Shown here: piece by piece, positions 8,211 to 16,946 of the stretch
Numbering within the stretch: position 1 is the first letter of the stretch
Layout of the letters: each line of letters opens with the position of its first letter
NCBI RefSeq assembly: GCF_003201475.1
Contig: NZ_QJJK01000014.1
Coordinates: 1-64,000, forward strand
DNA from: Chelatococcus asaccharovorans
Lineage (GTDB): Bacteria > Pseudomonadota > Alphaproteobacteria > Rhizobiales > Beijerinckiaceae
Reading direction: 5' to 3'
Length of the DNA: 64,000 nucleotides
Program-made: the position numbers and the translations under genes
Notes under the pieces: model-generated
What the model was told of the DNA's origin: nothing
What the model saw: only the letters and a program-made list of their open reading frames with translations
Database searches by the model: none

Positions 8211-10583
8211 ATGTATACAATCACGGATTGTAGGCCTGATGGCGCTCTCCCGCGGGTCGCGGCGGCGCACGTCCTACGCGCGCAACAGAGGGTTGTGGCG
8301 TCTGGCGCGCCGGCAACCGAACGGGCCAGCGGTGCGGCCGCTTCGCTGGCCGCGGGCATTGCTTGTTTTCGCAAGGGCGACCTGCCGGCTGCGCATGTCC
8401 ATTTCCGGGCGGCTGGCCGGCTGCGGCCGGATCATCCCGACGGGCCGCGCTGGTTGGCTCGCACGCTGCGCGGCCTCTCTCGCCAGGCCGAAGCCGTCGC
8501 CGCGTGGCTACGCGTGCTTTCTATCCTGCCAGAGGACTTCGAGGCCCTCTTGCGATGTGGCGAGGCCGGCGTCCAGGGCGCAGCTGGAGCGGACCATCCG
8601 CCAGGCATCATAAGTCTGGCTGATGCAGAAACCTGTCTCCTGCGGGCTGCTGCCCTGCGGCCGGCAGACGTGCGTCCGCTGCGTCTTCTTGCACAGCACT
8701 ACTTGTGGTCGGGCCGGCTTGATGCTGCGCGGCAACTCCTGTGCGAGGCGCTGGTCGGCGCGCCCCGCGCGGTCGCGCTCTGGCAGCTCGTTCTGGAGCT
8801 CATCGGCGCCTGCTACGGACCGGGGCTGAAGAGCCGTGTCCTGCGCCGGATGTGGCAGCGCTTCGCCGGCGCTCCCGACCGCACGGATCGGCTGTTCCTT
8901 GCCGATGTGCTCGCCGCCACAGGTGCTGTGGAGCGAGCGCGCCGGCTCCTCGAACCTTTGGTGGGGCAGGGAGCAGCAGCGGAGCAAGGCTCGGCCGCCG
9001 GGCAGGGCGCGGCACGGGCGCAGGTGCTCCAGCGCCTGGGCCTGCTCGCATTGGCGCAGGGCCAGGTTGCGCTGGCTTCCAGCTACGCCCGCAGGCCGGA
9101 GGCGCCCGACGCGCTGATCGACGCGGTCGCCGCCTGTGCCGCCCACCAGCGCCTCCACCATGCGGGTGGCGGCTTGTCTCATCCGTCCAGCCCGAACCTG
9201 CTCCCTCATGAACTGCCTACCCACGACTGGATCAGCAGTTGGCTTGCGGGGATCGACCGGATCAGGCGGTCGCGACGGCCGCTGGCCTATGAGGCGCGGC
9301 CGGGCGCGATCCTCCATGTCCTGAACTCGCTTGGCGCGGGCGGAACCGAGCGGCAATGCGCCTTGCTCGCGGGGCAGCAGAAGGCGCAAGGGCGGGAGGT
9401 CGAGGTGATCTGCACGGATCCGCGGCGCGGCGGCCGTGGTGCGTTCTTTCGTAACGGGCTGCGGCAAGCTGGCGTCCGGGTCGCGACCCTCGCCGATTAC
9501 GCGGCCGTGGCAGCGGGCGTCACACACAAGGTCCCGCTGTTGGCCGAGCCGCCGGAGCCGGTGCGCGGGCTGGTCAATCTGCGCGAGATCGCCCATCTCG
9601 CGGCTGCCATCATGGAATTGCGGCCCGAGGTCGTGCAGGCCTGGACCCCACAGGCCGCTGCGCATGCGGCGCTGGCGGGGATCATTGCGGGTGTGCCGCG
9701 TGTCGTTATGCGCGGCGGCAGTATCGCTCCCGGGCGTCGTGACGGTGACGATGAGGGGGAGCGCGCGCGCCATGCGGTGATGCGCCGGCTGCTGCGGGCC
9801 GCACTCGCCGATCGCAGCGTTATCCTCGCCAATAACAGCAGCCGTAACCTCGCGGACTGGCTGGACTGGCTCGGGCTCGAAGCCGACGTGTTGGGTGCGC
9901 GGGCCATCACGGTACCCAACGGCATTGACGCCGACTGGCTGCGGGGTCCCGGCCTGGGACGTGTGTGCCCGGGAAGTATGTTCCCTGGACATGGGCGCCC
10001 TGGATTTGGGAGCGCTCTGCATCGCCGCTACGGCATCGCGCCGGACGCCATCGTCATAGGCGGCGTCATGCGGCTGGAGCGCGAGAAGGATCCTGAGCTC
10101 TGGCTGGAGGTGGTGGCCCGGCTCTGTGGGCGGCATCCCGCCCTGCATGGCCTCCTGATCGGCTGCGGGCGACTGCGCCCGCTGCTGGAGGCAGAGGTTC
10201 ATCGGCGTGGCCTCGCCGGGCGGATCACGCTTGCCGGAATGGTCGCCGGGGATCTCGCGGATCACTACGATAGGCTCGCCGTCTTGCTGCTGACGTCGCA
10301 TTTCGAAGGGCTGCCGAACGTTCTCATCGAGGCGCAGGCGCGGGGCGTGCCCGTGGTGGCGCCGGACGTCGGCGGCGTGGCGGAGGCGATGCAGGCCGGG
10401 GAAACCGGCCTTCTCGTTTCCTGCCGCGAGCCTCGGGATCTCGCCGCTGCCGTCACCACCCTGCTCGGGGACGAGGCGCGCCGGCTCGCCATGGGCTCGG
10501 CAGGCCGGAACTTTGCGGCGCGCTTCGCACCCGAGGCCGTTACGGCGCGATGGGAGGCGGTATACGGCCGGTCCTCCGCATGA
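8211..10583 (+). CDS. Large glycosyltransferase: TPR-like N-terminus plus GT4 domain
   Basis: The 790-aa protein has an N-terminal TPR-like region (about 35-330: ASLAAGIACFRKGDLPAAHV, RLLAQHYLWSGRLDAARQLL and others) followed by a GT4 glycosyltransferase. Key motifs are LNSLGAGGTERQ, MRGGSIAPG, ITVPNGID, GGVMRLEREKDPELWLEV and HFEGLPNVLIEAQ then GVPVVAPDVGGVAEA. No signal peptide or membrane span is evident, so it should work at the cytoplasmic face on a nucleotide-sugar donor; acceptor unknown. ATG 8211 was chosen (TTG 8208 just before it), but the upstream sequence gives only a weak ribosome site. An insert rich in Pro/Gly (GPGLGRVCPGSMFPGHGRPG) sits in the GT domain before the donor-binding half, again repeat-like. 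It ends in an ATGA overlap with the next gene. Architecture matches the gene at 3203-6061. Confidence 0.8.
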   Translation: MYTITDCRPDGALPRVAAAHVLRAQQRVVASGAPATERASGAAASLAAGIACFRKGDLPAAHVHFRAAGRLRPDHPDGPRWLARTLRGLSRQAEAVAAWLRVLSILPEDFEALLRCGEAGVQGAAGADHPPGIISLADAETCLLRAAALRPADVRPLRLLAQHYLWSGRLDAARQLLCEALVGAPRAVALWQLVLELIGACYGPGLKSRVLRRMWQRFAGAPDRTDRLFLADVLAATGAVERARRLLEPLVGQGAAAEQGSAAGQGAARAQVLQRLGLLALAQGQVALASSYARRPEAPDALIDAVAACAAHQRLHHAGGGLSHPSSPNLLPHELPTHDWISSWLAGIDRIRRSRRPLAYEARPGAILHVLNSLGAGGTERQCALLAGQQKAQGREVEVICTDPRRGGRGAFFRNGLRQAGVRVATLADYAAVAAGVTHKVPLLAEPPEPVRGLVNLREIAHLAAAIMELRPEVVQAWTPQAAAHAALAGIIAGVPRVVMRGGSIAPGRRDGDDEGERARHAVMRRLLRAALADRSVILANNSSRNLADWLDWLGLEADVLGARAITVPNGIDADWLRGPGLGRVCPGSMFPGHGRPGFGSALHRRYGIAPDAIVIGGVMRLEREKDPELWLEVVARLCGRHPALHGLLIGCGRLRPLLEAEVHRRGLAGRITLAGMVAGDLADHYDRLAVLLLTSHFEGLPNVLIEAQARGVPVVAPDVGGVAEAMQAGETGLLVSCREPRDLAAAVTTLLGDEARRLAMGSAGRNFAARFAPEAVTARWEAVYGRSSA

Positions 10584-13500
10584 CCGGCGAAATCGACATT
10601 CTCGACGACGCGGACTTTTCGTCGCAGGCCCCGGCAGGTCAACCCAAGGCTATGCAATCCCTGGTGGTACGCTGGGCCCTCGATGGCGCACGCGTCGCCG
10701 GCACGATCGCGGGCATGTCCGGCGCGGCCGTGATCCTGGCCGTCTATGACGGCGAGTCCTTGCTGGGCCGCGTGCGCGTCGCCGCCCAGGATGGATGCCC
10801 CACGCCATGGCAGTTCTTCCTGCCGATGCCGCTGATCGATGGCGCCCGGCACCCCATTCATCTGCGCCTGCCCGACGGCCGGGCCGTCCCCGGCGCGGAT
10901 GGCGCGGAGGTTTCGGTCTTCCGGCAGACGCTGCGCAGCACCATCGACACCTGCGCCGACGGCCTCATCACCGGTTGGGTCTATGACGTCGCTTTCCCCG
11001 GCAGAAGCGTCGAGATCGGGCTCTATGACGGCGACAGCCTGATCGCGACGGCTGAGGCCGCCGTCGCCCGCCCCGATGTGAATGCCCATTTCGGCATTCC
11101 CGGCGACCACGGCTTTGCGATTGTCCTGCCGCGGCGCCTGTTCGACGGGCGCGAGCACGCCCTGCGGCTCAGGGCCGGCGACACCGTGCTGATGAGCGCC
11201 GGCGATGCGGTGCTGCCGACGCGGCTGTCCCCGCCACGCGGCGGTGCGGCCGCCCGGTCCGCCCCGTCGTTCGCCGGGCGGATCGAGAAGGCCGATTGTC
11301 ATGGGATCCGCGGTTGGGCGGCCGATCTCGGCGAGCCCGGCCGTCCAGTCGCGATCGCGATCGTCATCGACGGGCTCGCGGAGATGGTGGTGACGGCGGA
11401 CGCGTATCGGCCGGATCTTGTCGTCGTGACAGGCTCGGGTTTTCATGGCTTCGCGGTCGCCTTGCCGGCACGCCTGATGAACGGCGCCATGCGTGAGGTC
11501 GAGGTTCGCTGCATCGCCGACGGGACGCCACTGACGTTGTCCGATGGGGCCATTGTGACGATTGTTGATTTCCCGCTGGTCGATCTCCTTGGTCGGGCCG
11601 AGCCGGTCCGGCCCGCGCCTTACTGTCCAGCCATCGACCACCGGACACGGATCGTTCCCGCCACCCCGCCCTGGCGGAAGCGCAGGCGTCCCCGCGTCAG
11701 CATGATCGTTCTGAACTGGAATGGCGCGGCCCTTTTGGACCGCCTGTTGACGTCGATCGTCGCCACCGGACAGGGGGAAGGGCTTGAGGTGATCGTGGTC
11801 GATCATGCCTCCGATGACGGCAGCCAGGCCGTGGCGGCGCGCTTCACCGGGGCGCTTGCCCTCACGGTCATCGCCCGTGATGCAAACTACTCCTTCTCCG
11901 CCTCCAATAACCTGGCTGCCGATTGGGCGCGTGGGGATTTCCTGTTTTTCGTCAACAACGACATCACGTTTCTGGAACCTTGCGTCCGCCGGTTGGCCGC
12001 CTGGCTCGAGGCCGATTCCACGGTCGGCGCGGTGGGCATGCGGCTGTGGGAGCAGCGGCCGGCCGGTGAGCGATGGCGGCAGCGGGTGCATCACGACGGC
12101 ATCCAGATTGAGGTGGTGGAAGTTGATGGGGAAGGCGCCCTCTACCGGCCGGTCGAGGTCTCGAAAGAGGGAGAGCCGTCGGTGGGCGCCTGCGGCATAC
12201 CGGCGGTGACGGCGGCCGCGATGATGGTGCGCCGCAGTGATTTCCAGGCCATCGGCGGCTTTGACGAAAGCTATGTCTATGGCCAGGAGGATGTTGATCT
12301 CTGCCTGCGGCTGCGTGGCATGCTGGGCGGCAGTGTCATCTGCGACTCCGGTGTGGCGGCGTTGCATGGGCGAGGCGCGACACGCGGCACCCCACGCCGG
12401 GACGCGCCGGAGCCGATGGCGGCGGTGCTCGATCGCCAGGCCGGCAACCGGAACCTGCTCGCGTCGCGTTTCGCCCCCCGTCTGCGGCGCATGGCGCTCG
12501 ATACGCTCATCGGGGGCGGCATGCCCTGGCGGGTCGCGCCGTTGCGGGTCGTTTTCATCGTCACCGAGGCGAGCGAAACGGCAACGGCCGGGGACGTCTT
12601 CACGGCGAGGGAATTCGGGGCGGCCTTGCGCGCTCAGTTCGGCTGGGAGGTATTGTTCGCCGGCTATCGAACGCTGGATCTCGCCCGTGCCGATATCGTC
12701 GTCGTCATGCGCCACGACGTCGATCTCCGGGGGTGGCGCGGGGCCAATCCCGGGCTCATCGCCGTCGCCTGGGTGAGGAACCGCGTCGATGAATGGCTGG
12801 CGAGCCCGTCCTTCGCCGCCTACCACGTCGTGCTGGCATCCTCGCGCAAGGCGTGCGCGGCGATTGTCGCGCAGACCGGCCGTGATGTGACCCTGCTGCC
12901 GATCGCCGCCAATGCCGCGCGCTTTGATCCCGGCCGGGAGCCATTGGCCAGACGGTCCGACATCGTCTTCACCGGCAACAACTGGGGCGCGGCGCGCACG
13001 GCGCTCGACCAGATCGACCTCGACCGTTTTGGTCCCTCCCTCGCCATCTTCGGCCATGGCTGGAAAGGGCATCCCCGCTGGGGCGCCTATTGGCAGGGGG
13101 CTCTGGCCTATGATGAGGTCGCCCGCGCCTATGCGGGGGCCCGCATCGTGATTGACGACGGCCATCCCGTGGCGCGCGATTGGGCCTCCTTGAACTCCCG
13201 CGTCTTTGATGCGTCGGCCGCAGGCGCGCTGGTCATCACCAATTGCGTCGAAGGGGCCGCGGAGATGTTCGACGGTCTTTTGCCCTCTTTCACGACGCGG
13301 CGGCAGCTCAATGACCTTCTCGCGCGCTATCTCGGGGCGGAGAATGAGCGCCGCGCGCTGGTGGCCCGCCTGCGCGGCCATGTCTTGCGCGCGCATCGCT
13401 ATGAGCACCGCGCGCCTGTCCTGCGCACCGCGCTGAGCGCAGCCTCGCGGTGCTATCGCGTCGCCATCAAGATTGCCGTGCCGGATCCGGCGCGGCGCGA

Positions 13501-14362
13501 CAACTGGGGCGACTGGCATTTCGCGACCGGACTGCGCAAGGCGCTGGAGCGCTTGGGGTGTCAGGTGCGCATCGATTGCCTGGCCGACTGGTCGTCCGGG
13601 GTCACGGCAGGCGATGACGTGAATCTCGTGCTGCGCGGGCTGTCACGCTACCGGCCCGTGCCCGGCACGGTGAACCTGATGTGGCTCATCAGCCATCCCG
13701 ACGCGGTCGACGACGACGAGATCGCCGGCTTCGACCATGTGTTCGTCGCCTCGGAACCCTATGCCGACAAGCTCGCCACGCGTCATGGCGGCCGCGTGTC
13801 CGCCTTGTTGCAATGCACGGATCCCGAGATCTTCCACCCGGCACTCGCCCCCGTCGCGGATCTGCCCGAGGCCCTGTTCGTCGGCAATTCGCGGGGCGTT
13901 GAACGCCCGATGCTGCGTGATGCCCTTGCCGCCGGCATCGATTGTGCCGTGATCGGGGAGGGCTGGGATGCTCTGCTGCCGGCTGGACGGCTGCTGGCGC
14001 CGCACATCCCGAACCGCGAGTTGTTCCGCTACTACGCCGCGGGCAGCATTCTCCTCGCCGACCATTGGCCGGATATGGCCCGTGAGGGCTTTCTGGCCAA
14101 CCGCTTGTTCGACGCCGCCGCCTGTGGTGCGACGATCGTCAGCGACGCGGTCGCGGGGCTGGACAGGGTCTTCGGCGAGGCCATCCCCGTCTGCACCGGG
14201 CCGGATGATCTGGCCGCCGTCCTCGCAACGCTCCGAGCCGATCCGGTGGCGCGCAAGGCACGCGCCGCGGGGCTGCAGGAGATGGTGCGCGACCGGCATA
14301 GTTTCGACAGGCGCGCGCTTCATATCCTCGACGTCATCCGCGAGCGGCTGGCGCCGCTGTGA
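10580..14362 (+). CDS. Multi-module glycosyltransferase: three beta-rich repeats, GT2, two CgeB-like GT modules
   Basis: This 1260-aa protein appears to hold six modules. Residues about 20-360 contain three related beta-rich segments of roughly 100 aa, each with a pattern like G..GWxxD...P..V.I.....D, then GFxxxLPxxLxxG. Residues about 375-640 form a GT2 domain (VSMIVLNWNGAALLDRLL, VVDHASDDGS, FFVNNDITFLEP, FDESYVYGQEDVDLCLRLR). The rest holds two segments with the CgeB-type C-terminal signature: ASLNSRVFDASAAGALVITN and GFLANRLFDAAACGATIVSD. So one chain may transfer several sugars in turn. Start ATG 10580 forms an ATGA overlap with the upstream gene; an in-frame ATG at 10550 is possible. 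No membrane span is seen. Substrates are unknown. Confidence 0.8.
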   Translation: MTGEIDILDDADFSSQAPAGQPKAMQSLVVRWALDGARVAGTIAGMSGAAVILAVYDGESLLGRVRVAAQDGCPTPWQFFLPMPLIDGARHPIHLRLPDGRAVPGADGAEVSVFRQTLRSTIDTCADGLITGWVYDVAFPGRSVEIGLYDGDSLIATAEAAVARPDVNAHFGIPGDHGFAIVLPRRLFDGREHALRLRAGDTVLMSAGDAVLPTRLSPPRGGAAARSAPSFAGRIEKADCHGIRGWAADLGEPGRPVAIAIVIDGLAEMVVTADAYRPDLVVVTGSGFHGFAVALPARLMNGAMREVEVRCIADGTPLTLSDGAIVTIVDFPLVDLLGRAEPVRPAPYCPAIDHRTRIVPATPPWRKRRRPRVSMIVLNWNGAALLDRLLTSIVATGQGEGLEVIVVDHASDDGSQAVAARFTGALALTVIARDANYSFSASNNLAADWARGDFLFFVNNDITFLEPCVRRLAAWLEADSTVGAVGMRLWEQRPAGERWRQRVHHDGIQIEVVEVDGEGALYRPVEVSKEGEPSVGACGIPAVTAAAMMVRRSDFQAIGGFDESYVYGQEDVDLCLRLRGMLGGSVICDSGVAALHGRGATRGTPRRDAPEPMAAVLDRQAGNRNLLASRFAPRLRRMALDTLIGGGMPWRVAPLRVVFIVTEASETATAGDVFTAREFGAALRAQFGWEVLFAGYRTLDLARADIVVVMRHDVDLRGWRGANPGLIAVAWVRNRVDEWLASPSFAAYHVVLASSRKACAAIVAQTGRDVTLLPIAANAARFDPGREPLARRSDIVFTGNNWGAARTALDQIDLDRFGPSLAIFGHGWKGHPRWGAYWQGALAYDEVARAYAGARIVIDDGHPVARDWASLNSRVFDASAAGALVITNCVEGAAEMFDGLLPSFTTRRQLNDLLARYLGAENERRALVARLRGHVLRAHRYEHRAPVLRTALSAASRCYRVAIKIAVPDPARRDNWGDWHFATGLRKALERLGCQVRIDCLADWSSGVTAGDDVNLVLRGLSRYRPVPGTVNLMWLISHPDAVDDDEIAGFDHVFVASEPYADKLATRHGGRVSALLQCTDPEIFHPALAPVADLPEALFVGNSRGVERPMLRDALAAGIDCAVIGEGWDALLPAGRLLAPHIPNRELFRYYAAGSILLADHWPDMAREGFLANRLFDAAACGATIVSDAVAGLDRVFGEAIPVCTGPDDLAAVLATLRADPVARKARAAGLQEMVRDRHSFDRRALHILDVIRERLAPL

Positions 14363-14427
14363 GTATCTGTGATCGCGGGAGGTGACTGGCCGTGTTCCCG
14401 CCAGAACGCCCGCAGCTGGCAGTTCTT

Positions 14428-15438
14428 CTAGAGGTTGAAGTAGTCACGGTACCAGGCGACGAAACGCTGGACGCCGACGGTGACCGGTGTCGCCGGGCGG
14501 AAGCCGGTGATGCGTTCGAGCAGGCTCGTATCCGCGAAGGTGGCCGGCACATCGCCCGGCTGCATCGGCATATAGTTGCGGATTGCGGGCCGCCCGATCG
14601 CCTGTTCGATGGCCTCGATGAAGTCGAGCAGCCTGACCGGCGCGCCATTGCCGATATTGACGACGCGATAGGGCGCGAGAGGGCTGAGCCCGAGCTCCGC
14701 TGCGTCCTCGGGGAAGGCGCGCGGATCCTGCGGGATCGCCTCCGCGAGGAGCACGATGGCCTGCGCGAGATCGTCGATATAGGTGAAGTCGCGTGCCATA
14801 TCGCCGTTGTTGTAGATATCGATCGGGGTGCCTTCGACGATCCCCTTGGTGAACTTGAACAACGCCATGTCCGGCCGGCCCCACGGACCATAGACCGTGA
14901 AGAAGCGGAAGGCGGTGGTCGGGATGTCCCAGAGATGCGCATAGGAATGTGCCATCACCTCGGTCGCCTTCTTGCTGGCCGCATAGAGCGTCAGCGGATG
15001 ATCGGACGGGTCGCTCTCGACAAAGGGCATTTTCGTGTTGCCGCCATAGACCGAGCTCGTCGAGGCGATGAGGAAATGGCGGGGCGGCGCGCGGCGCACG
15101 CATTCCATGAGATTGAAGGTGCCGACGAGATTCGTCTCGACATAGGCGCGGGGGTTCGCCAGGCTGTAGCGCACGCCCGCCTGGGCCGCGAGATGGATCA
15201 CCATGTCGGGCTTGGCCGCCTCATAGACCGCGCCCAGCGCCGCCTCGTCCTCCAGCATCAGTTCATGGGCGGAAAAGCCCGGCGATTGCAGCAGGATGGC
15301 ATGGCGACGCCGCTTCAGCGCCACGTCATAATAGGCCGTCATGCCATCGATGCCGATGACCTCATGGCCGGCGGCGACGAGCTTTTTCGCCACGTGGAAG
15401 CCGATGAAGCCGGCCGTTCCTGTCACCAGAACACGCAT
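14428..15438 (-). CDS. Nucleotide-sugar (UDP-uronate) C4-epimerase, SDR family
   Basis: The 336-aa enzyme is an extended SDR. It has VTGTAGFIGFHVAKKL (Rossmann, GxxGxxG), HLAAQAGVRYSLANPRAYVE, a STSSVYGG serine motif, the catalytic YAASKK (YxxxK) and FRFFTVYGPWGRPDMALFKF. This pattern is typical of UDP-glucuronate 4-epimerases (LpsL/Cap1J type). It would convert a UDP-hexuronate to its C4 epimer, for example UDP-GlcA to UDP-GalA. The dehydrogenase just upstream (gap 17 bases) may prefer an N-acetylated sugar, so UDP-GlcNAcA to UDP-GalNAcA is also possible. ATG 15438 has GGGAG eight bases upstream. It faces the big glycosyltransferase gene tail to tail across 65 bases. Confidence 0.88.
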   Translation of the reverse strand: MRVLVTGTAGFIGFHVAKKLVAAGHEVIGIDGMTAYYDVALKRRRHAILLQSPGFSAHELMLEDEAALGAVYEAAKPDMVIHLAAQAGVRYSLANPRAYVETNLVGTFNLMECVRRAPPRHFLIASTSSVYGGNTKMPFVESDPSDHPLTLYAASKKATEVMAHSYAHLWDIPTTAFRFFTVYGPWGRPDMALFKFTKGIVEGTPIDIYNNGDMARDFTYIDDLAQAIVLLAEAIPQDPRAFPEDAAELGLSPLAPYRVVNIGNGAPVRLLDFIEAIEQAIGRPAIRNYMPMQPGDVPATFADTSLLERITGFRPATPVTVGVQRFVAWYRDYFNL

Positions 15439-15455
15439 GCGACGATCTCCCGGCG

Positions 15456-16781
15456 TCAGGCCTTGACGATATGGGGCGCGGTCAAGCCGGCCCGTGCGCA
15501 GGCGTTGCGCGTGTCGATGACGAGCCGGGCATTGTCGGCCACCAGCTTATAGTCGACGTCGTCATGGTCCGTCGCGATCAGCACGGCGTCGAAAGAAGCG
15601 ATCGCCGCGCCGGTCAAGGCCACGCGCGGCCGGCCCTGATAGTGGGGATATTCGCGCATCGGCGGGATCGCGGCCACGTGAGGATCGTGGAAATCCACGC
15701 GCGCACCCCTGTGCTCCAGAAGCTCGATGAGCTTGAAGGCCGGGCTCTCGCGGACGTCGTCCACGTTCTTCTTGTAGGCGAGGCCGAGGAGGAGGATTGT
15801 CGCGCCGTTGAGGCCACGGCCGGTCGCGGCATCGAGGGCGCGCGCCAGCCGCTCCACCACATAATGCGGCATGGCCGTGTTGATCTCGCCGGCCAGTTCG
15901 ATGAAGCGCGTCGACGTCTCGAATTCGCGCGCCTTCCAGGTGAGGTAGAAGGGGTCGATCGGGATGCAATGGCCGCCGAGACCGGGGCCGGGATAGAAGG
16001 GCATATAGCCGAAGGGCTTGGTCTTGGCCGCCTCGATCACCTCCCAGATGTCGACCCCCATCCGCTCGTAGACGACCTTCAACTCGTTGACGAGGGCGAT
16101 ATTGACGGCGCGGAAGATATTCTCCGTGAGCTTCACGGCCTCGGCGGTCCGCGTGGAGGAGACCTTCACCGTGCCGGCGACGATGGCGCCATAGAGCGCA
16201 TCGGCGCGTGCGAGCGCCACCGGCCCATCGCCGCCCACCACCTTGGGGATGGAGCGGGTGGTGAAGGCCGGGTTTCCCGGGTCCTCGCGCTCCGGCGAAT
16301 AGGCGAGGAAGAAGTCCTCGCCGCTCTTCAGCCCGGTGCGCTCGAGAATGGGCTTCATCACCTCCTCGGTCGTGCCTGGCCAGGTGGTCGATTCCAGGAC
16401 GACGAGATGGCCGCGCCGGAGATGGGGGACGATCGCTTCCGTGGTGCGGATGACATAGGTGAGGTCGGGGGCGCGATGCGCCGTCAACGGCGTCGGCACG
16501 CAGATGATGATGGCGTCGACCGTTCTGAGAGCGGCGAAGTCGGTCGTTGCGTCGAGACGCCCGGCGGCCGTCGCAGCGCGCAGGTCAGCCTCGCCGATAT
16601 GCTTGATATAGCTGCGGCCGGCCCTCAGACTTTCGACCTTGCCGGCATCGACATCGAAGCCGACGACGCGATAGCCGGCCGCCGCGGCGGCGAGCGCCAG
16701 CGGCAGGCCGACATAGCCGAGGCCGATGATGCCGATGACCTTGTCGATGGGCCCGTCGTTGTCGATCCTGCCGTCGTTCAT
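15456..16781 (-). CDS. Nucleotide-sugar 6-dehydrogenase (WbpA/UDP-GlcNAc dehydrogenase type)
   Basis: This NAD-dependent enzyme oxidises the C6 alcohol of a UDP-sugar to the uronic acid. The 441-aa sequence shows the Rossmann start IGIIGLGYVGLPLALAAAAA, CVPTPL then APDLTYV, LESTTWPGTTEE, SPEREDPGN, and the catalytic cysteine block GPGLGGHCIPIDPFYL. These features favour the WbpA/VipA (UDP-N-acetylhexosamine) branch over classical UDP-glucose dehydrogenase; substrate assignment is inference. The ATG at 16781 (GTG 16784 is adjacent) lies after AGAGG. The N-terminus contains a small NDGxID duplication. It is in an operon with the epimerase downstream. Confidence 0.88.
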   Translation of the reverse strand: MNDGRIDNDGPIDKVIGIIGLGYVGLPLALAAAAAGYRVVGFDVDAGKVESLRAGRSYIKHIGEADLRAATAAGRLDATTDFAALRTVDAIIICVPTPLTAHRAPDLTYVIRTTEAIVPHLRRGHLVVLESTTWPGTTEEVMKPILERTGLKSGEDFFLAYSPEREDPGNPAFTTRSIPKVVGGDGPVALARADALYGAIVAGTVKVSSTRTAEAVKLTENIFRAVNIALVNELKVVYERMGVDIWEVIEAAKTKPFGYMPFYPGPGLGGHCIPIDPFYLTWKAREFETSTRFIELAGEINTAMPHYVVERLARALDAATGRGLNGATILLLGLAYKKNVDDVRESPAFKLIELLEHRGARVDFHDPHVAAIPPMREYPHYQGRPRVALTGAAIASFDAVLIATDHDDVDYKLVADNARLVIDTRNACARAGLTAPHIVKA

Positions 16782-16891
16782 CACGCGTTCTACCTCTGCG
16801 CCGCGGGCGATGCGTATGGCGTGCGACTATCCAACTGCGCCCGCCACCTTATGCCTGCACCTGCGCTTGTATCGAGACGGGCGAGCGCCGC

Positions 16892-16946
16892 CAAGCACCT
16901 TGTCGGCCGAGCGGTTCGTTGCAAAGCGCCTTGTCGGCTAAGCGGC
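16892..16946. repeat. Direct duplication of about 27 bases in the HlyD-dehydrogenase gap
   Basis: CAAGCACCTTGTCGGC, then CGAGCGGTTC, is followed at once by a near copy, AAAGCGCCTTGTCGGC then TAAGCGGCTC. It sits just downstream of the HlyD-type gene stop, within the roughly 165-base gap before the dehydrogenase gene. I see no gene here. Confidence 0.7.

Noticed and set aside
10265-13519. A 1084-codon minus-strand open frame opposite two glycosyltransferase genes
   Set aside because: Composition is that of reverse-frame GC-rich DNA, with no domain signal; the plus strand shows clear GT2 and GT4 motifs.
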